Assembly (NCBI GenBank): GCA_933207985.1 | Contig: OW240917.1 | Location: 103,028,898-103,092,897, forward strand | DNA length: 64,000 nucleotides | Direction of reading: 5' to 3' | From: Pelobates cultripes | Lineage: Eukaryota; Chordata; Amphibia; Anura; Pelobatidae | Shown here: positions 45,835 through 56,652 of the stretch, piece after piece | How positions within the stretch are numbered: position 1 is the stretch's first letter | Layout: each line of letters opens with the position of its first letter | Position numbers and translations under genes: made by a program | Notes under the pieces: generated by a model | Told to the model about the DNA's origin: nothing | Databases searched by the model: none | The model's input: the letters and a program-made list of their open reading frames with translations, nothing else

Positions 45835-46050
45835 ACAACCCAGAGTATTCAATATGGGGTATGTCCAGTCTTTTTTAATAGCCACTTAGTCAAAAGCACT
45901 GGCCAAAGTTAGCATTCATATTTGTTTGTGTGTGAAAAAAGTAAAAAACTAAATTGAACGCTAATTTTGGCCAGTGTTTGTGACTAAATGCCTACTAAAA
46001 AAGACTGGACATACCCCATTTGCAATACTTTGGGTTGTCTTCTTTTGCAA
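45835..46050. repeat. long hairpin 1 of the nested TTAA element
   Basis: GGGGTATGTCCAGTCTTTTT and AAAAAGACTGGACATACCCC are exact complements within a larger inverted repeat, with AAGTAGACAACCCAGAGTAT on the outer left matching ATACTTTGGGTTGTCTTCTT on the right. Confidence 0.85.
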
Positions 46051-46189
46051 ATAGTATGCCATCATGGGGCTAATTCTCATTCCTGGGCTACCATACGCTC
46101 TCAAAGGCAACATAATCAATCTGGCCTTTTTCAATGTAAAAATATTTGACCCATATATTTGACCCTGTAACTTTCAAAAACGCTATAAA

Positions 46190-46440
46190 ACCTGTACATG
46201 GGGGGTACTGTTATACTTGGGAGACTTTGCTGAACACAAATATTAGTGTTTCAAAACAGGAAAACATATCACAACAATTATATCATCAGTAAAAGTGCTG
46301 TTTGTGTGTGAAAAATGCAAAACAAGTCATTTTCACTGACAATATCATCGCTGTGATATGTTTTACTGTTTTGAATCACTAATATTTGTGTTCAGCGAAG
46401 ACTCCTGAGTAAAACAGTACCCCCCATGTACAGGTTTTAG
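46190..46440. repeat. long hairpin 2 of the nested TTAA element
   Basis: CCTGTACATGGGGGGTACTG pairs with CAGTACCCCCCATGTACAGG. The inner arms ACACAAATATTAGTGTTTCA / TGAATCACTAATATTTGTGT also pair. Confidence 0.85.
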
Positions 46441-47034
46441 GGTGTCATAGAAAATTACAGGGTAAAATATAGTGTTAGCAAATTATATTCTCTGGATTTT
46501 CGGCCTGGGTTGGCAGGCTGGTCCCTCAAATTGCAATCAATAAAATTACTTAATTATGTAAAAATATTACATAAATACGCACATAGAATTTAAATATATA
46601 TGCATATTTATATATTTGAAGTCTACATGTATATTTATATAATTATTTATGTAATTTTGTATATGGACATATGTATATTTCGTATTATTTTTATTTATTT
46701 ATATATACATAGATTTATATATATACAATTTCTTTCTAAGTGTATTTTGATATAAATATATATATATTATTATCAAAATACAGTTAGAATAAAATTTCAT
46801 ATAGCTATATATATTTTCTAAATTTTTTATTATTTTTACATGTTTTTATTTAATTTAAAATACTTTTTTGTATTTTATAATAATATTTATATACAATATA
46901 TATAGTTATTATATATATTATATATATACGTGTGTAATTTAATTACAAGTGTATTTTTATATTAATATATGTACATATTAATATAAAAATACACTTAGTA
47001 TGACATTATATATATGATATATAGACATATATTA

Positions 47035-47062
47035 TATATATATATATATAATATGTCTATAT

Positions 47063-47100
<38 letters not shown>
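47035..47100. repeat. (TA)n microsatellites
   Basis: Two alternating TA runs separated by the palindrome ATGTCTATATATCATAT. They form part of the AT-rich section of the nested element. Confidence 0.9.
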
Positions 47101-47102
<2 letters not shown>

Positions 47103-47862
47103 TAATTTATTTTTATTTTTATTAACATTAACTTTTATTATTTTTATGATTTTACACTAGTAGGGAGACTGCCTGTCAGCACAGGCAGTCATCCTGCAAG
47201 CAGACACATGGACACCTATTGTGACCATGTGATCGCTCTGTTGAGCAATCACATGGCCCCAGGGTTCCTAATCCGTCGCGGGGAGACTGTCTGGGCTGCA
47301 GGCAGTCTCTCCAAACTGGGAGCAACGCCGATCGCCGCCGGGGGAATGACGGCGATCGGGTAAGTACATTGCACCGTTAGGACAGTTCAGGACCGTCACC
47401 GGTCGGCAATGCAAAAATGCCGATGACGGTCCTGAAGTGTCCTCGGTCCTGAAGGGGATAATGAAGCAGTCTGCAGTCTCATTGCTCAGGTATCTGGCAT
47501 TTAGTAGTTGCATCACTTTGTTTATATAGCCCTATCCAAATACAACTTCCATGAAAAAAAGTTAAATTTTTGAAGTGTGTTTAATTTAGAAGCTCTTATC
47601 TCTTGCTCTGTTCATTGAACTCTACTTATATACATGAGGTGGTTGTAGGCTTTAGCAGGCAATTAACAGAGCTGGAGATAAGAACTTCTAAATTAAACTG
47701 ACTTTGCAATAGGGATAGTTCGAAAGATTGACCTCTTTATTTCAGAAAGTGTGTAGGGAGATTGTGTGAATCACATTCCAAGATCTGTGGCTACGATGGC
47801 ATAAACAAAGTGATCTAACCCACAAATGGCAGTGAACTGAGCAGTTAGTGTTCCTTTTGGCA

Positions 47863-48618
47863 ATTGGTACCAGGATATTAAAATCTAATATGATTTTTTC
47901 ATTGAGCATTATGGTTTCAATCACATTTTTATGTTCCTGTTTCTGCCTACTCTCACAATGATACCTTTCACTTTTTTTTAAATTAAGTTCTCATATTACC
48001 TTGCAAGACATTGTGATCCTCACTCTACATTTACTGTACTTTGACAATTCTTCACTTAGATGCTTCACTTTCACTCGAAACACTGATCTTCAACCTTTAC
48101 TTTTACCTCCTGTTATATTAAAATACATGACACACTCCTACAGGTTCAAATCTTAAACACTATTTCTTTCCTGCTGTCAGAGATAATTCATGACATGTTA
48201 TTTCCCTTATCCCTTCTTGTTATTATGACTGCTTAACTTTTATTCTTGCTTAAAACAAGTATAAACTTATTTTTCCATCTCCAGAAAGCTTTTAAGTATT
48301 CAGAGCTCTCTAGAAATTATAGTTTATTTTTGTATGCTTGAAATGCAACTGATTGTCACATTTGAAATAGTCATAAATTAAATAACCATATATTAATGTG
48401 ACACAAAAGTTTTTTTTAAGATTAAGTGAATTAATTTGTAATACACCTCTTACTTAAATCCTTACTATTTGCATACCTTTTGATATTCATTATGCGTGTG
48501 CTTGTTCTAAATAGGGCTACTTTCCTTTGACATCAAACTATTTATATGAAAACGGAGGGAAAAAGACAGTTAATGGTACACAAGTATAAGGGGGATAACC
48601 TCAGGTGTAATCTGTATA
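47863..48618. other. AT-rich spacer, nothing recognised
   Basis: No supportable gene, RNA or terminal repeat. Confidence 0.5.
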
Positions 48619-49987
48619 AGGAGAGAGAAGTAGTGTACCAATTAGGGGAGCTGGGATGAATGGCAAATATACAAGTACAAATAATCAATACAGTAAAGAG
48701 AAATCTCCAATATCTAATGTAGAAGCAAGAAAATAATAAATACTTTATTTATACGAAAATGTAAAAAGTTGCCTAAAGGCAATTACCCAAAGTGCTGTAT
48801 ACAAACAAAATGTGTGACAACCCAAAATGGAAAATAGAAGAAAGAATATTAAAACATATTGCTACAAAATATCGATGTCTAATAAATTGATATACTATGA
48901 AAAATATGCTAAGTATATAAGAATAAGCACACGTCTGTGCTAAATATACTAGTCAAAATATGTGACTGGGAATAGCAACTGCTAATCAGGATCGGTATAG
49001 AATTGCTGTTATAAAAAATAGATGCTGCAGGACACATATTGTGCCTTAAGTGATACGTGCTGCCTGTAAGGATTATACTCGTATAGGATGGCGTAGTAGC
49101 GATTGCAAGGGGTAAACTGCAGTATCAGCTAAATCCCATAGTAGACTCCAACTCCCATACATGGTAGGCATAGGTAAACAGAAGAACCTTTCTGAACTGT
49201 GTAAAAACCCCTGGGACTGGATGGTTCCGAAAGCAGAGTGAGGGTAACCAAGGTTGTTAAATCATAGCTAAGCCTTGCATTTGTGTCAGTATTTAAGACA
49301 TATAGTAATGCTGAACTTAGACTAACACTCCTATTGCTAACAGGCAAGACTATGTATGGCTGTGAATTGCTACCTATATAGCAGTGCCTGGGACTCGATT
49401 GTGCTGGGAGCAGAGTGGGGGAAATAGCACTTAGAATAGAAAACTCTTATTAGCTAATAAAGCTTGCGTGCAAGTAGTGGACTTTAATCACTGGTCTGAT
49501 GATTAGAGAGGTCTCTACAAGGGTAATGCTATATTTAACAAATAGCATTGCTACACTCCCCCCAGTGCCTTTGAGGGCACCTTAAGCTATTCCCATGTTG
49601 GCTATATATACACGATCCTTAGTACTGTTCATAAACTGGAGATGTGTACAATATATGGCTGTGGATTGCTACCTATAGAGCAGTGCCTGGGGCTTTATAG
49701 GTGCCAGGAGCAGAGAGAGGGAAATGACACTAAGAAAACAAACGCTTAGTAGCTAATAAATCTAGATCACTTGTCTTGTAAAGCTAATGCTACATTGACA
49801 CATAGCCATGCTACACTGTTCCTCCGTTCCTTCAAGGGCACTTCAAGCTATTCCCATGGCAGCTATATACACAAAATCATTTGTAAAGTTCGTTAGTTAG
49901 AGATGTGTTAGAGCCAGATTGCTAATAACAAAACATAGTGTAAAGTCCTAATACTGTCAAGAATAATCAGAGACAGCATCAAGTGGA

Positions 49988-50030
49988 CCCCTGATTCGCG
50001 CGTTTCGCCCGGCCTGGCTCGTCAGTGGGG
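49988..50030 (-). ncRNA. hammerhead ribozyme, degenerate copy (left arm)
   Basis: On the minus strand: stem I CCCC, core CTGACGA (complement at 50019-50025), stem II GCC...GGC, GAAA (complement at 50003-50006), then CGCGCGAATC and AGGGG. Stem II has changed on both sides relative to the right arm (GAC...GTC), keeping the pairing. Stem III no longer pairs well, and the first stem I pair is A-A. The site triplet is AUC. Probably weak or inactive. Confidence 0.65.
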
Positions 50031-50215
50031 AACCGGCTGTTATACCGCACAAGGTTCTTGATTTATAACTTCCTGCGATTTGAACCTTGGCATTAAGGAG
50101 GAGCCTCCACGGTACATGTGGACATGTTGAAGTCTAACCAATAAGAAGTACTTACCTTGAACCAATCAGAATCTTTCTCCTCCTTTTTAAACCTTGCGCG
50201 GTATACTGGCTGGTT

Positions 50216-50258
50216 CCCCTCTGACGAGACAGGTCGGTCGAAACGTGTGCGTCAGGGG
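50216..50258 (+). ncRNA. type I hammerhead ribozyme, intact core
   Basis: A self-cleaving RNA. Stem I: CCCCT (50216-50220) pairs with AGGGG (50254-50258). Core CTGACGA (50221-50227) fits CUGANGA. Stem II: GAC (50228-50230) pairs with GTC (50237-50239) around loop AGGTCG, with the conserved closing G-C. Then GAAA (50240-50243). Stem III: A-U plus C-G and G-C around a UGUG loop. GTC at 50251-50253 is the cleavage site, so cleavage is predicted between 50253 and 50254. The very short stem III is typical of hammerheads in retroelements, which may act as dimers. Confidence 0.88.
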
Positions 50259-51605
50259 TCCACTTGATGCTGTCTCCGATCATTCTTGACAGCATTAGCA
50301 CTTTACATTATGTTTTGTTATTAGCGAACTGGCTCTAACACATCCCTAACTAACAAACTTTACAAATGATTTTGTGTATATAGCTGCCATGGGAATAGCT
50401 TGAGGTGCCCTCGAAGGCACGGGGGGGTGGGGGGGGAGAGTGTAGCATGGTTATTTGTCAATGTAGCATTACCTTTATAAGCGTTTGTTTTCTAAGTGTC
50501 ATTTCCCTCTCTCTGCTCCCGGCACCTATCAAGACCCAGGCACTGCTCTATAGGTAGCAATCCACAGCCATATATTGTACACATCTCCAGTTTATGAACA
50601 GTACTAAGGATCGTGTATATATAGCCAACATGGGAATAGCTTAAGGTGCCCTCAAAGGCACTGGGGGGAGTGTAGCAATGCTATTTGTTAAATATAGCAT
50701 TACCCTTGTAGAGACCTCTCTAATCATCAGACCAGTGATTAAGGTCCACTACTTGCACGCAAGCTTTATTAGCTAATAAGAGTTTACTTTTCTACGTGCT
50801 ATTTCCCCCACTCTGCTCCCGGCACAATCGAGTCCCAGGCACTGCTATATAGGTAGCAATTCACAGCCATACATAGTCTTGCCTGTTAGCAATAAGAGTG
50901 GTAGTCCCAGTTCAGCATTACTATACATCTTAAATACTGACACAAATGCAAGGCTTAGCTATGATTTAACAAACTTGGTTACCCTCACTCTGCTTTCGGC
51001 ACAATCCAGTCCCAGGCGCTTTTACACGGTTCAGGAAGGTTCTTCTGTTTACCTATGCCTACCATGTATGGGAGTTGGAGTCCTCTATAGGACTTAGCCG
51101 ATACTGCAGTTTGCCCCATGCAATCCCTACTACCTCTCCATCCTACACGAGTATAATCATTACAGGCAGAACGTATCATTTAAGGCTGTGTCCTGCAGCG
51201 TCTATTTTTTATAACAGCGCTTCTATTCCGATCCTGATTAGCAGTTGCTATTCCCAGTCACATATTTTTGACAGACGTGTGCTTATTCTTATATATTTAT
51301 ATTCTTATATACTTAGCATATTTTTCATAGTAAATCGATTTATTAGGCATCAATTTTTGTAGCAATATTTTAATATTCTTTCTTCTCTTTTCCATTTTGG
51401 GTTGTCACACATTTTGTTTGTGTACAGCACTTTTGGTAATTGCCTTTAGGAAATTTTTTACATTTTCGTATAAATAAAGTATTTATTATTTACTTGCTTC
51501 TACGGTAGATATTTGAGATTTTTCTTTATCTGCATTATTATTTGTACTTGTACATTTGCCATTCATTCCAGCTCCCCTAATTGGTACACTACTTCTCTCT
51601 CCATA

Positions 51606-51942
51606 TTCAAACTATTCATAAAACTATTAAATAAACATTTCAGTTATTTTTCCTTTTTTTTTTATTTCTTGCCATGTCTTTTACCTCTACATTATACATT
51701 GATTTTCTTTCATCCTTTCTTCGTTATCTTCCAAGAAATCACCTCCTTTTAGAATGTTGCTGTCTTTCTGACCCTCTAAAGACAGCAATCCAAAGCAAAT
51801 AAACATTGTGAGCTATTCATCAATACATTCATCTTATACTGGTGTGGTATGACAAGCAGGCTTGTTTCACACAAGTCAAAATCAATGACTGCTAAAGTAT
51901 GTTGTGAAGAGCACTTTATCTTCTATATCTTATATGGAGAAT
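51606..51942. other. AT-rich spacer, nothing recognised
   Basis: Pyrimidine-rich (51640-51740). No supportable feature. Confidence 0.5.
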
Positions 51943-52950
51943 GTTACAAATGCAGTCTCAGTGTGAAGGGGAAAACCAAGTAAACAAATTGTTCACGTGT
52001 GGTCATATTTTTACAGTTACCAAGAGAGGTGCTTGTCTGGATCTTGTCCCAACGAATAATGTTGACTTATTTTCAATCATTTAAGTTAAAGGACCACTCT
52101 AGGCACCCAGACCACTTCAGCTTAATGAAGTGGTCTGGGTGCCAGGTCCTTCTAGGCTTAACCCATTTTTTCATAATTATGTAGCAGTTTCAGAGAAACT
52201 GCTATAATTATGAATGGGTTAAGCCTTTCCTTATTTCAGTGGTACTGACATACTAGAGGCGCTTGCGCGTTTTCACCGTGATTTTCACAGTGAGAGCACG
52301 CAAGCGTCTAGCAGGAAAGCATTGTAAATGCTTTCCTAGTGACGGGTTGAATGCCAAGCAGCTTGCCGCGCGGCGCATTCACGGGCGGGGCGGATCGGAG
52401 GCGAGAGGAGGAGGAGAGCTCCCCGCCCAGCGCTGGAAAAAGGTAAGTTTTTAACCCTTTCCCCCTTCCAGAGCCGGGCGGGAGGGGGTCCCTGAGGGTG
52501 GGGGCACCCTCAGGGCACTATAGTGCCAGGAAAACGAGTATGTTTTCCTGGCACTATATTGGTCCTTTAAGAGCAGTTGGGAAATAGAGACTATAATATG
52601 GTATTATTTAAGATTAAGTAAAAATAAATAAATAAATTCTATGGGCTGTACAAAACACACTTTTTAAAAAGGCTAAATTCAATCACTGGCAAAACCACAG
52701 AGGATAATTGGAAGGTATTTAAACAAATTCTTCAAACGTGCATTTTCATTACATGCCATTAGACACAAATATAAAAGAAGCAAATTAAAACCAATGTGGC
52801 TTAGTACAATAGACAGTCAAATGATAAAAGATAAGAAAAGGGAATTCAAAACATTTAAAACAGAGAGGTTGATTGCAACCTATTACAGATGCAGTTTCTG
52901 TATGAGAGAAAATAAACAAATTATTCATGCGTGGTCATATGGTTACAGTT
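51943..52950 (+). mobile_element. CR1-like LINE remnant interrupted by a TTAA element
   Basis: The + strand at about 52020-52085 encodes KRGACLDLVPTNNVDLFS, a block typical of the region between endonuclease and RT in CR1-like LINEs. After the TTAA element, 52660-52880 holds decayed text (KAKFNHWQNHRG; TFKQILQT) from the next section. About 75 bp at 51943-52020 and 52883-52950 are diverged direct repeats flanking the remnant (ATAAACAAATTATTCATGCG against GTAAACAAATTGTTCACGTG). Confidence 0.55.
52086..52570. mobile_element. TTAA-type non-autonomous element, complete
   Basis: TTAAAGGACCACTCTAGGCACC to ATTGGTCCTTTAA with TTAA at both ends. Near the left end there is a strong hairpin (CCAGACCACTTCAGCTTAAT / GAAGTGGTCTGG). 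The interior is GC-rich. It interrupts a LINE remnant. Confidence 0.85.
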
Positions 52951-54019
52951 ACATTTTATTATAAACTATCCCAAAGGATGTTAGTGGCATATTGACGGTG
53001 TCCTATTCAGCTTATTGGTTCCCAAGCAAGTCATTTTATAGAAGTAATTCATGGAGCGTGTATCTTTTCGTTTAGATGTTATTGCACTTTCTGCTGATGC
53101 ATGGTGAGAATTTTAAGCCAAGAAGAAACTTATGTATATCAGTCTGTGCTGTCGTAATGATTAAAATGTTGCAGTTTGGCATAGAAAAATATACGGTACT
53201 TTAACAGCACATAAAGTCTAATTGAATTATCAAATGTGTCTATTCCTTCTGTAAACAATGCAGGAAATCAGATAGAATTTTAAATTTGTGACCTGCTATA
53301 GTTTAATATACATTATATTTTAATATAATAAAGCAAAGCAATTCTCGCATTGATTTAAATTGACAGATGTTCATTTTATATTTCTGTGTTAAAAAAAACA
53401 ACAAAAAAAACACAACAACTTGTAGCCGACTGATTTTTCTGTTTGCATGTGTACACTCCATTAATATTGATGAAAATCAAAACAAATCCCGTAGAACAGC
53501 TTCATTATAAGTGACTGTGGGGCTGAAACTCCAGTTTAATTAGATGCTGTAATACATACAGGTCTATAAAGCAGGCACCGACAAAAGTCAATTCAACAAC
53601 TGTCCAAAATAAAAGAATAATCTAAAATATAAGAGTTTAATAATAATAGTTCTATTTTACTATTCACTAAAAATATTAATATATAACATATTAAGGGTGT
53701 TATAATAGGCTTCAAGAATATCTTCTTAATTTCTTCACCTCTTAATATATGTCATGTATTTTGTCAGTTTTAAAGACTATGTAGTAATAATATTGTACTA
53801 TTAAATGTGTTTTTATAAAGTGGCACTAACAGAGTAAACAAAAAAGGCACATTGTGAGACCTAATTATCACTGTTTCAAGCACAAATTTAGTCCACAGAG
53901 CACTTTGTAAACGTGAATTTTTTTTATCATGACTGCCTCTGTGGTTAAAATTCTGACCTTTTCCTTCAGAATTCAAAGCAAAGCAGAGAACATTTATTGT
54001 GGACGCTAAAGCCTATTTC
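52951..54019. other. AT-rich spacer, nothing recognised
   Basis: No domain-bearing frame or element recognised. Confidence 0.5.
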
Positions 54020-54200
54020 AACCAACCTAATACTTTACAAGAGGGTAGTGGATTTCTGAAATAGCCTTCTAGTTGGAGTGGTAGACGTTAACACAGTGAA
54101 GGATGTGTGGGCTATCCTAGATATAAGAGACAAAATTGGTCAGACTAGATGGGCTGAATGGTTCTGATCTGCTGTCACATTCTACTTTTCTCTGGTTCTA
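54020..54200 (+). repeat. 3' end of the CR1-like LINE, + strand copy
   Basis: ACTAGATGGGCTGAATGGTT and TGCTGTCACATTCTACTTT match the complement of the 3' end of the minus-strand LINE at 40530-40590. A 5'-truncated copy in the other orientation. Confidence 0.8.
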
Positions 54201-54429
54201 ATGCTGCCTCTCCCACATGAAGGTGAATGATACAATTGCAAAAAAGGGAAGATAACATCTTAGCAGAGTGAAACAATGTATGTTACACCAGGAAACAATA
54301 ATCTGTCCCAACAGAACCTATTCTTTAAATTTAAATGACAAGAGACAAATATCCAAATAATCTGAGAAATAAAAGGACATTTGTACAAGGCCAGGGAAGA
54401 TTGTTTTTAGGCTTTTTAAAGGTCAGCCT

Positions 54430-56652
54430 TGGGGGCAGAGCTTGCATACAGAGCTGAATGGGGGCCATATCCATTCACTCCCAAGAAAGCTGCCAAAGAT
54501 CCACGATTATCTCCATACCATCGAACCATCCAGTCCTAAAACTCTTAGATCCGGAATCGGGACTCTCCCCTGCATCGTTAGATGCCTTTCTTCCAGAGCC
54601 CGAAGACTGGGAGACTGAAACGCTAGTCTTGGGCCTATTTACCATTGGCCTACTGCAACCTGGATTTCCTCCCCGGCAGGATTCCTGAGCAGAGCTGCCC
54701 TGACATTACGAGGAGACCTACCTCTCCTGGCGACAAGGCTCCGGTAAATATGGGGCAGCGCATTCAAACACCGCCACCAGGCCCCTCAGCTGAGCATCCA
54801 GACATGGGAGCCCTGCTCCAGCAGCAGGCACAACCAAAGATGGCCGCCGTGGAGGCCCAGGCCACATTACCATCACCCCACCCAGTGGCCCGTCCTCCCA
54901 CTCAGCCCAGACCAGACCAGACCCTCTGCAGGTCCAATTGCCATCACTGGTGACTCCGAATGACAACTCACTAGCAACCAAAAGGGACTTACAAAACTGG
55001 GTGCAAGACATACAGAAAATGCTCTCTGCAGACATAGGGATCTTCAAGGCTGATGTGCAAAAAATGCAAACTACGTCAGGGCGACAGAGGAGGATATAAT
55101 TGACATCCACAACAGTATGTCCAATGTGAAGGACCATATGCAACAATTATACACAGCACAACGAGCACTCACGCTGCAGATGTCCACCCATGAAGATCAC
55201 GCATGGCGCAACCACATTAAAATTTGTGGTATACCAGGCGACATAACGGCGGACGAACTGCCACACTATATATAGAAGACTCCTGGCTACTATTGTGCCC
55301 CTGGTTGGGGCCCGGAATATCACCCTGGATGGGATATATCGTCTCCCGACTACACCTAACGTACCCGCCGAGGATACAAGAGATGTAATCCTCCGCTGCA
55401 CCACCTCTCACGATAAGACTCAAATCATGTCGGCGCTTCGAGGTTAAACACCTCTCACATTTGAGAACTCACACCTACTCTTCTTACAATCCAGTGGCGC
55501 AAGTCTCTGAGCCACCTTACCAACCAGCTACGCGCCACAGGGATACCATATCGATTCCTCACAGTGACCCACGCCAGAAAAGTCCACAAGATCTCTGCTG
55601 GGGCAGAAGTACCTGCTCTAATGATCAAACTGGGATTCACACCTACATCCACAGAGATACCGCAGCAGACCACCTCCTGGAACCCAAACACCTCAGTGCC
55701 CTCTGTTCCCTGGGGAACAGCATCTCTAGGCCCAGCTTTATGACTGGACTCAAAGTCGACCAAACCTATGACAGCAACGAGAGCTGTTGCGCAGTTTATA
55801 CATGCCCATGTTATGTGTTATTTTCTTTCTTTCAATCACTCGTCTCATGTTCACACTAAGGGAGACGAGGATAGATACCAGGCCCTCAGATGTAGCAATA
55901 CTGATTATCCCGGGTAGACCTCGCCCAACTCATGGAGCCAAACTTGTATGCACACCAAGCAGTGAACACATAAATAAATAAGTAAACCGCAGATAGATAC
56001 TTCAACACCCCCCCCCCCCCTGCTACCTCCTTGGTCAGGGGTAACTAAAACCCACACAAGTGTCCTAGATACCACACAAAAAGTGCCAATAATCTTGGGA
56101 ACACCTAAACAGGTACATTTGGGTCCAATCACATAAGAGAGACCACACAAAACACCTAGATCCCCATATAGAACTTCAGGGACACGCAACAAACAGCTCC
56201 TGGACACAAACAGCCAAAGGGATCCACCTCACACCCTGATCACAAGCATCACACACCACAACACCTAAGGCACCCACCCTGAAAGACACAGCAATTTACT
56301 ACCATAAGGGGATACAACAGTGCCTACATATAAGATGGGTCCCTCCCAACAATAGGTGTCTCTTCTTAAGTTGTTAATTTACCTTGTTCACTTATTGTTT
56401 AACATGCAATGGCGTAATGTGGAATATATCTCATGACTGTCTAACTCTACATCTAAATAACCATACCACATACGCACATGATCTTGTAGCTCACTCTCAT
56501 AAAAAAGAGGCTAGAGCGCATATGTATGAAAGTATGTCCGATATTACACTGTTACCACTGTATAAGTCTCATGTACCATACGTATCTAAGATCATTCTGT
56601 TAATTCTTATGCCTCAAAAATAAAAAGAGAAGAAAAAAAAGAAAAAAAAAGA
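54430..56652 (+). mobile_element. Tx1-type L1, ORF1-bearing copy lacking ORF2
   Basis: Starts near 54430 and ends in an A-rich tail (about 56617-56652). Text from several frames at 54960-55720 fits a Tx1-type L1 ORF1 protein: DNSLATKRDLQNWVQDIQKM, RNITLDGIYRLPTTPNVPAE, RDVILRCTTSHDKTQIMSAL and later VHKISAGAEVPALMIKLGF. Stops and shifts break it. No endonuclease or RT follows before the tail, so this is either an internal deletion or an ORF1-only derivative. Confidence 0.65.

Larger units (their letters stand above)
44275..47461. mobile_element. large TTAA-type palindromic element (nested)
   Basis: Termini TTAACCTCTTAAGGACTGG and GGTCCTGAAGGGGATAA match the 78-bp element at 4212 in type. It is inserted at the TTAA of the host element's GCTTAATGAAGCAG site, with the right copy mutated to GATAA. 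Without the solo LTR inside it, it is about 2.1 kb. It is non-coding and consists of serial hairpins plus a long AT-rich region and a GC-rich right section. Confidence 0.7.
44237..47862. mobile_element. TTAA-type element serving as host of a nested insertion
   Basis: Left end TTAAAGGGATACTGTAAGTACC at 44237, interrupted at about 44275. It resumes at 47462 with TGAAGCAGTCTGCAGTCTCA and the GCATAAACAAAGTGATCTAA block, and ends near 47862 with AGTGTTCCTTTT. The right part includes a fold-back around 47575-47700 (AATTTAGAAGCTCTTATCTC against GAGATAAGAACTTCTAAATT). Confidence 0.7.
48619..51605. mobile_element. 3-kb inverted repeat: two head-to-head copies of a hammerhead-bearing retroelement
   Basis: The left arm (about 48619-50056) is the reverse complement of the right arm (about 50190-51605) along its whole length; for example ACCAATTAGGGGAGCTGG against CCAGCTCCCCTAATTGGT at the outer ends. 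The central spacer of about 130 bp is not paired. Each arm has two to three internal tandem units of about 250 bp around GGTAGCAATCCACAGCCATA-like text. Hammerhead motifs sit at the inner edges. No RT frame is present. Hammerheads of this minimal form are known in Penelope-like elements, so two partial Penelope-like copies in opposite orientation is my best reading. Confidence 0.75.

Noticed and set aside
45299..45878. Frames at 45299-45535 and 45657-45878
   Set aside because: They lie inside or run out of the solo LTR and show no domain.
48619..51605. Tandem repeats in the palindrome as a CRISPR-like array
   Set aside because: Units are about 250 bp and diverged, with no short regular repeats and spacers; a vertebrate context also excludes it.
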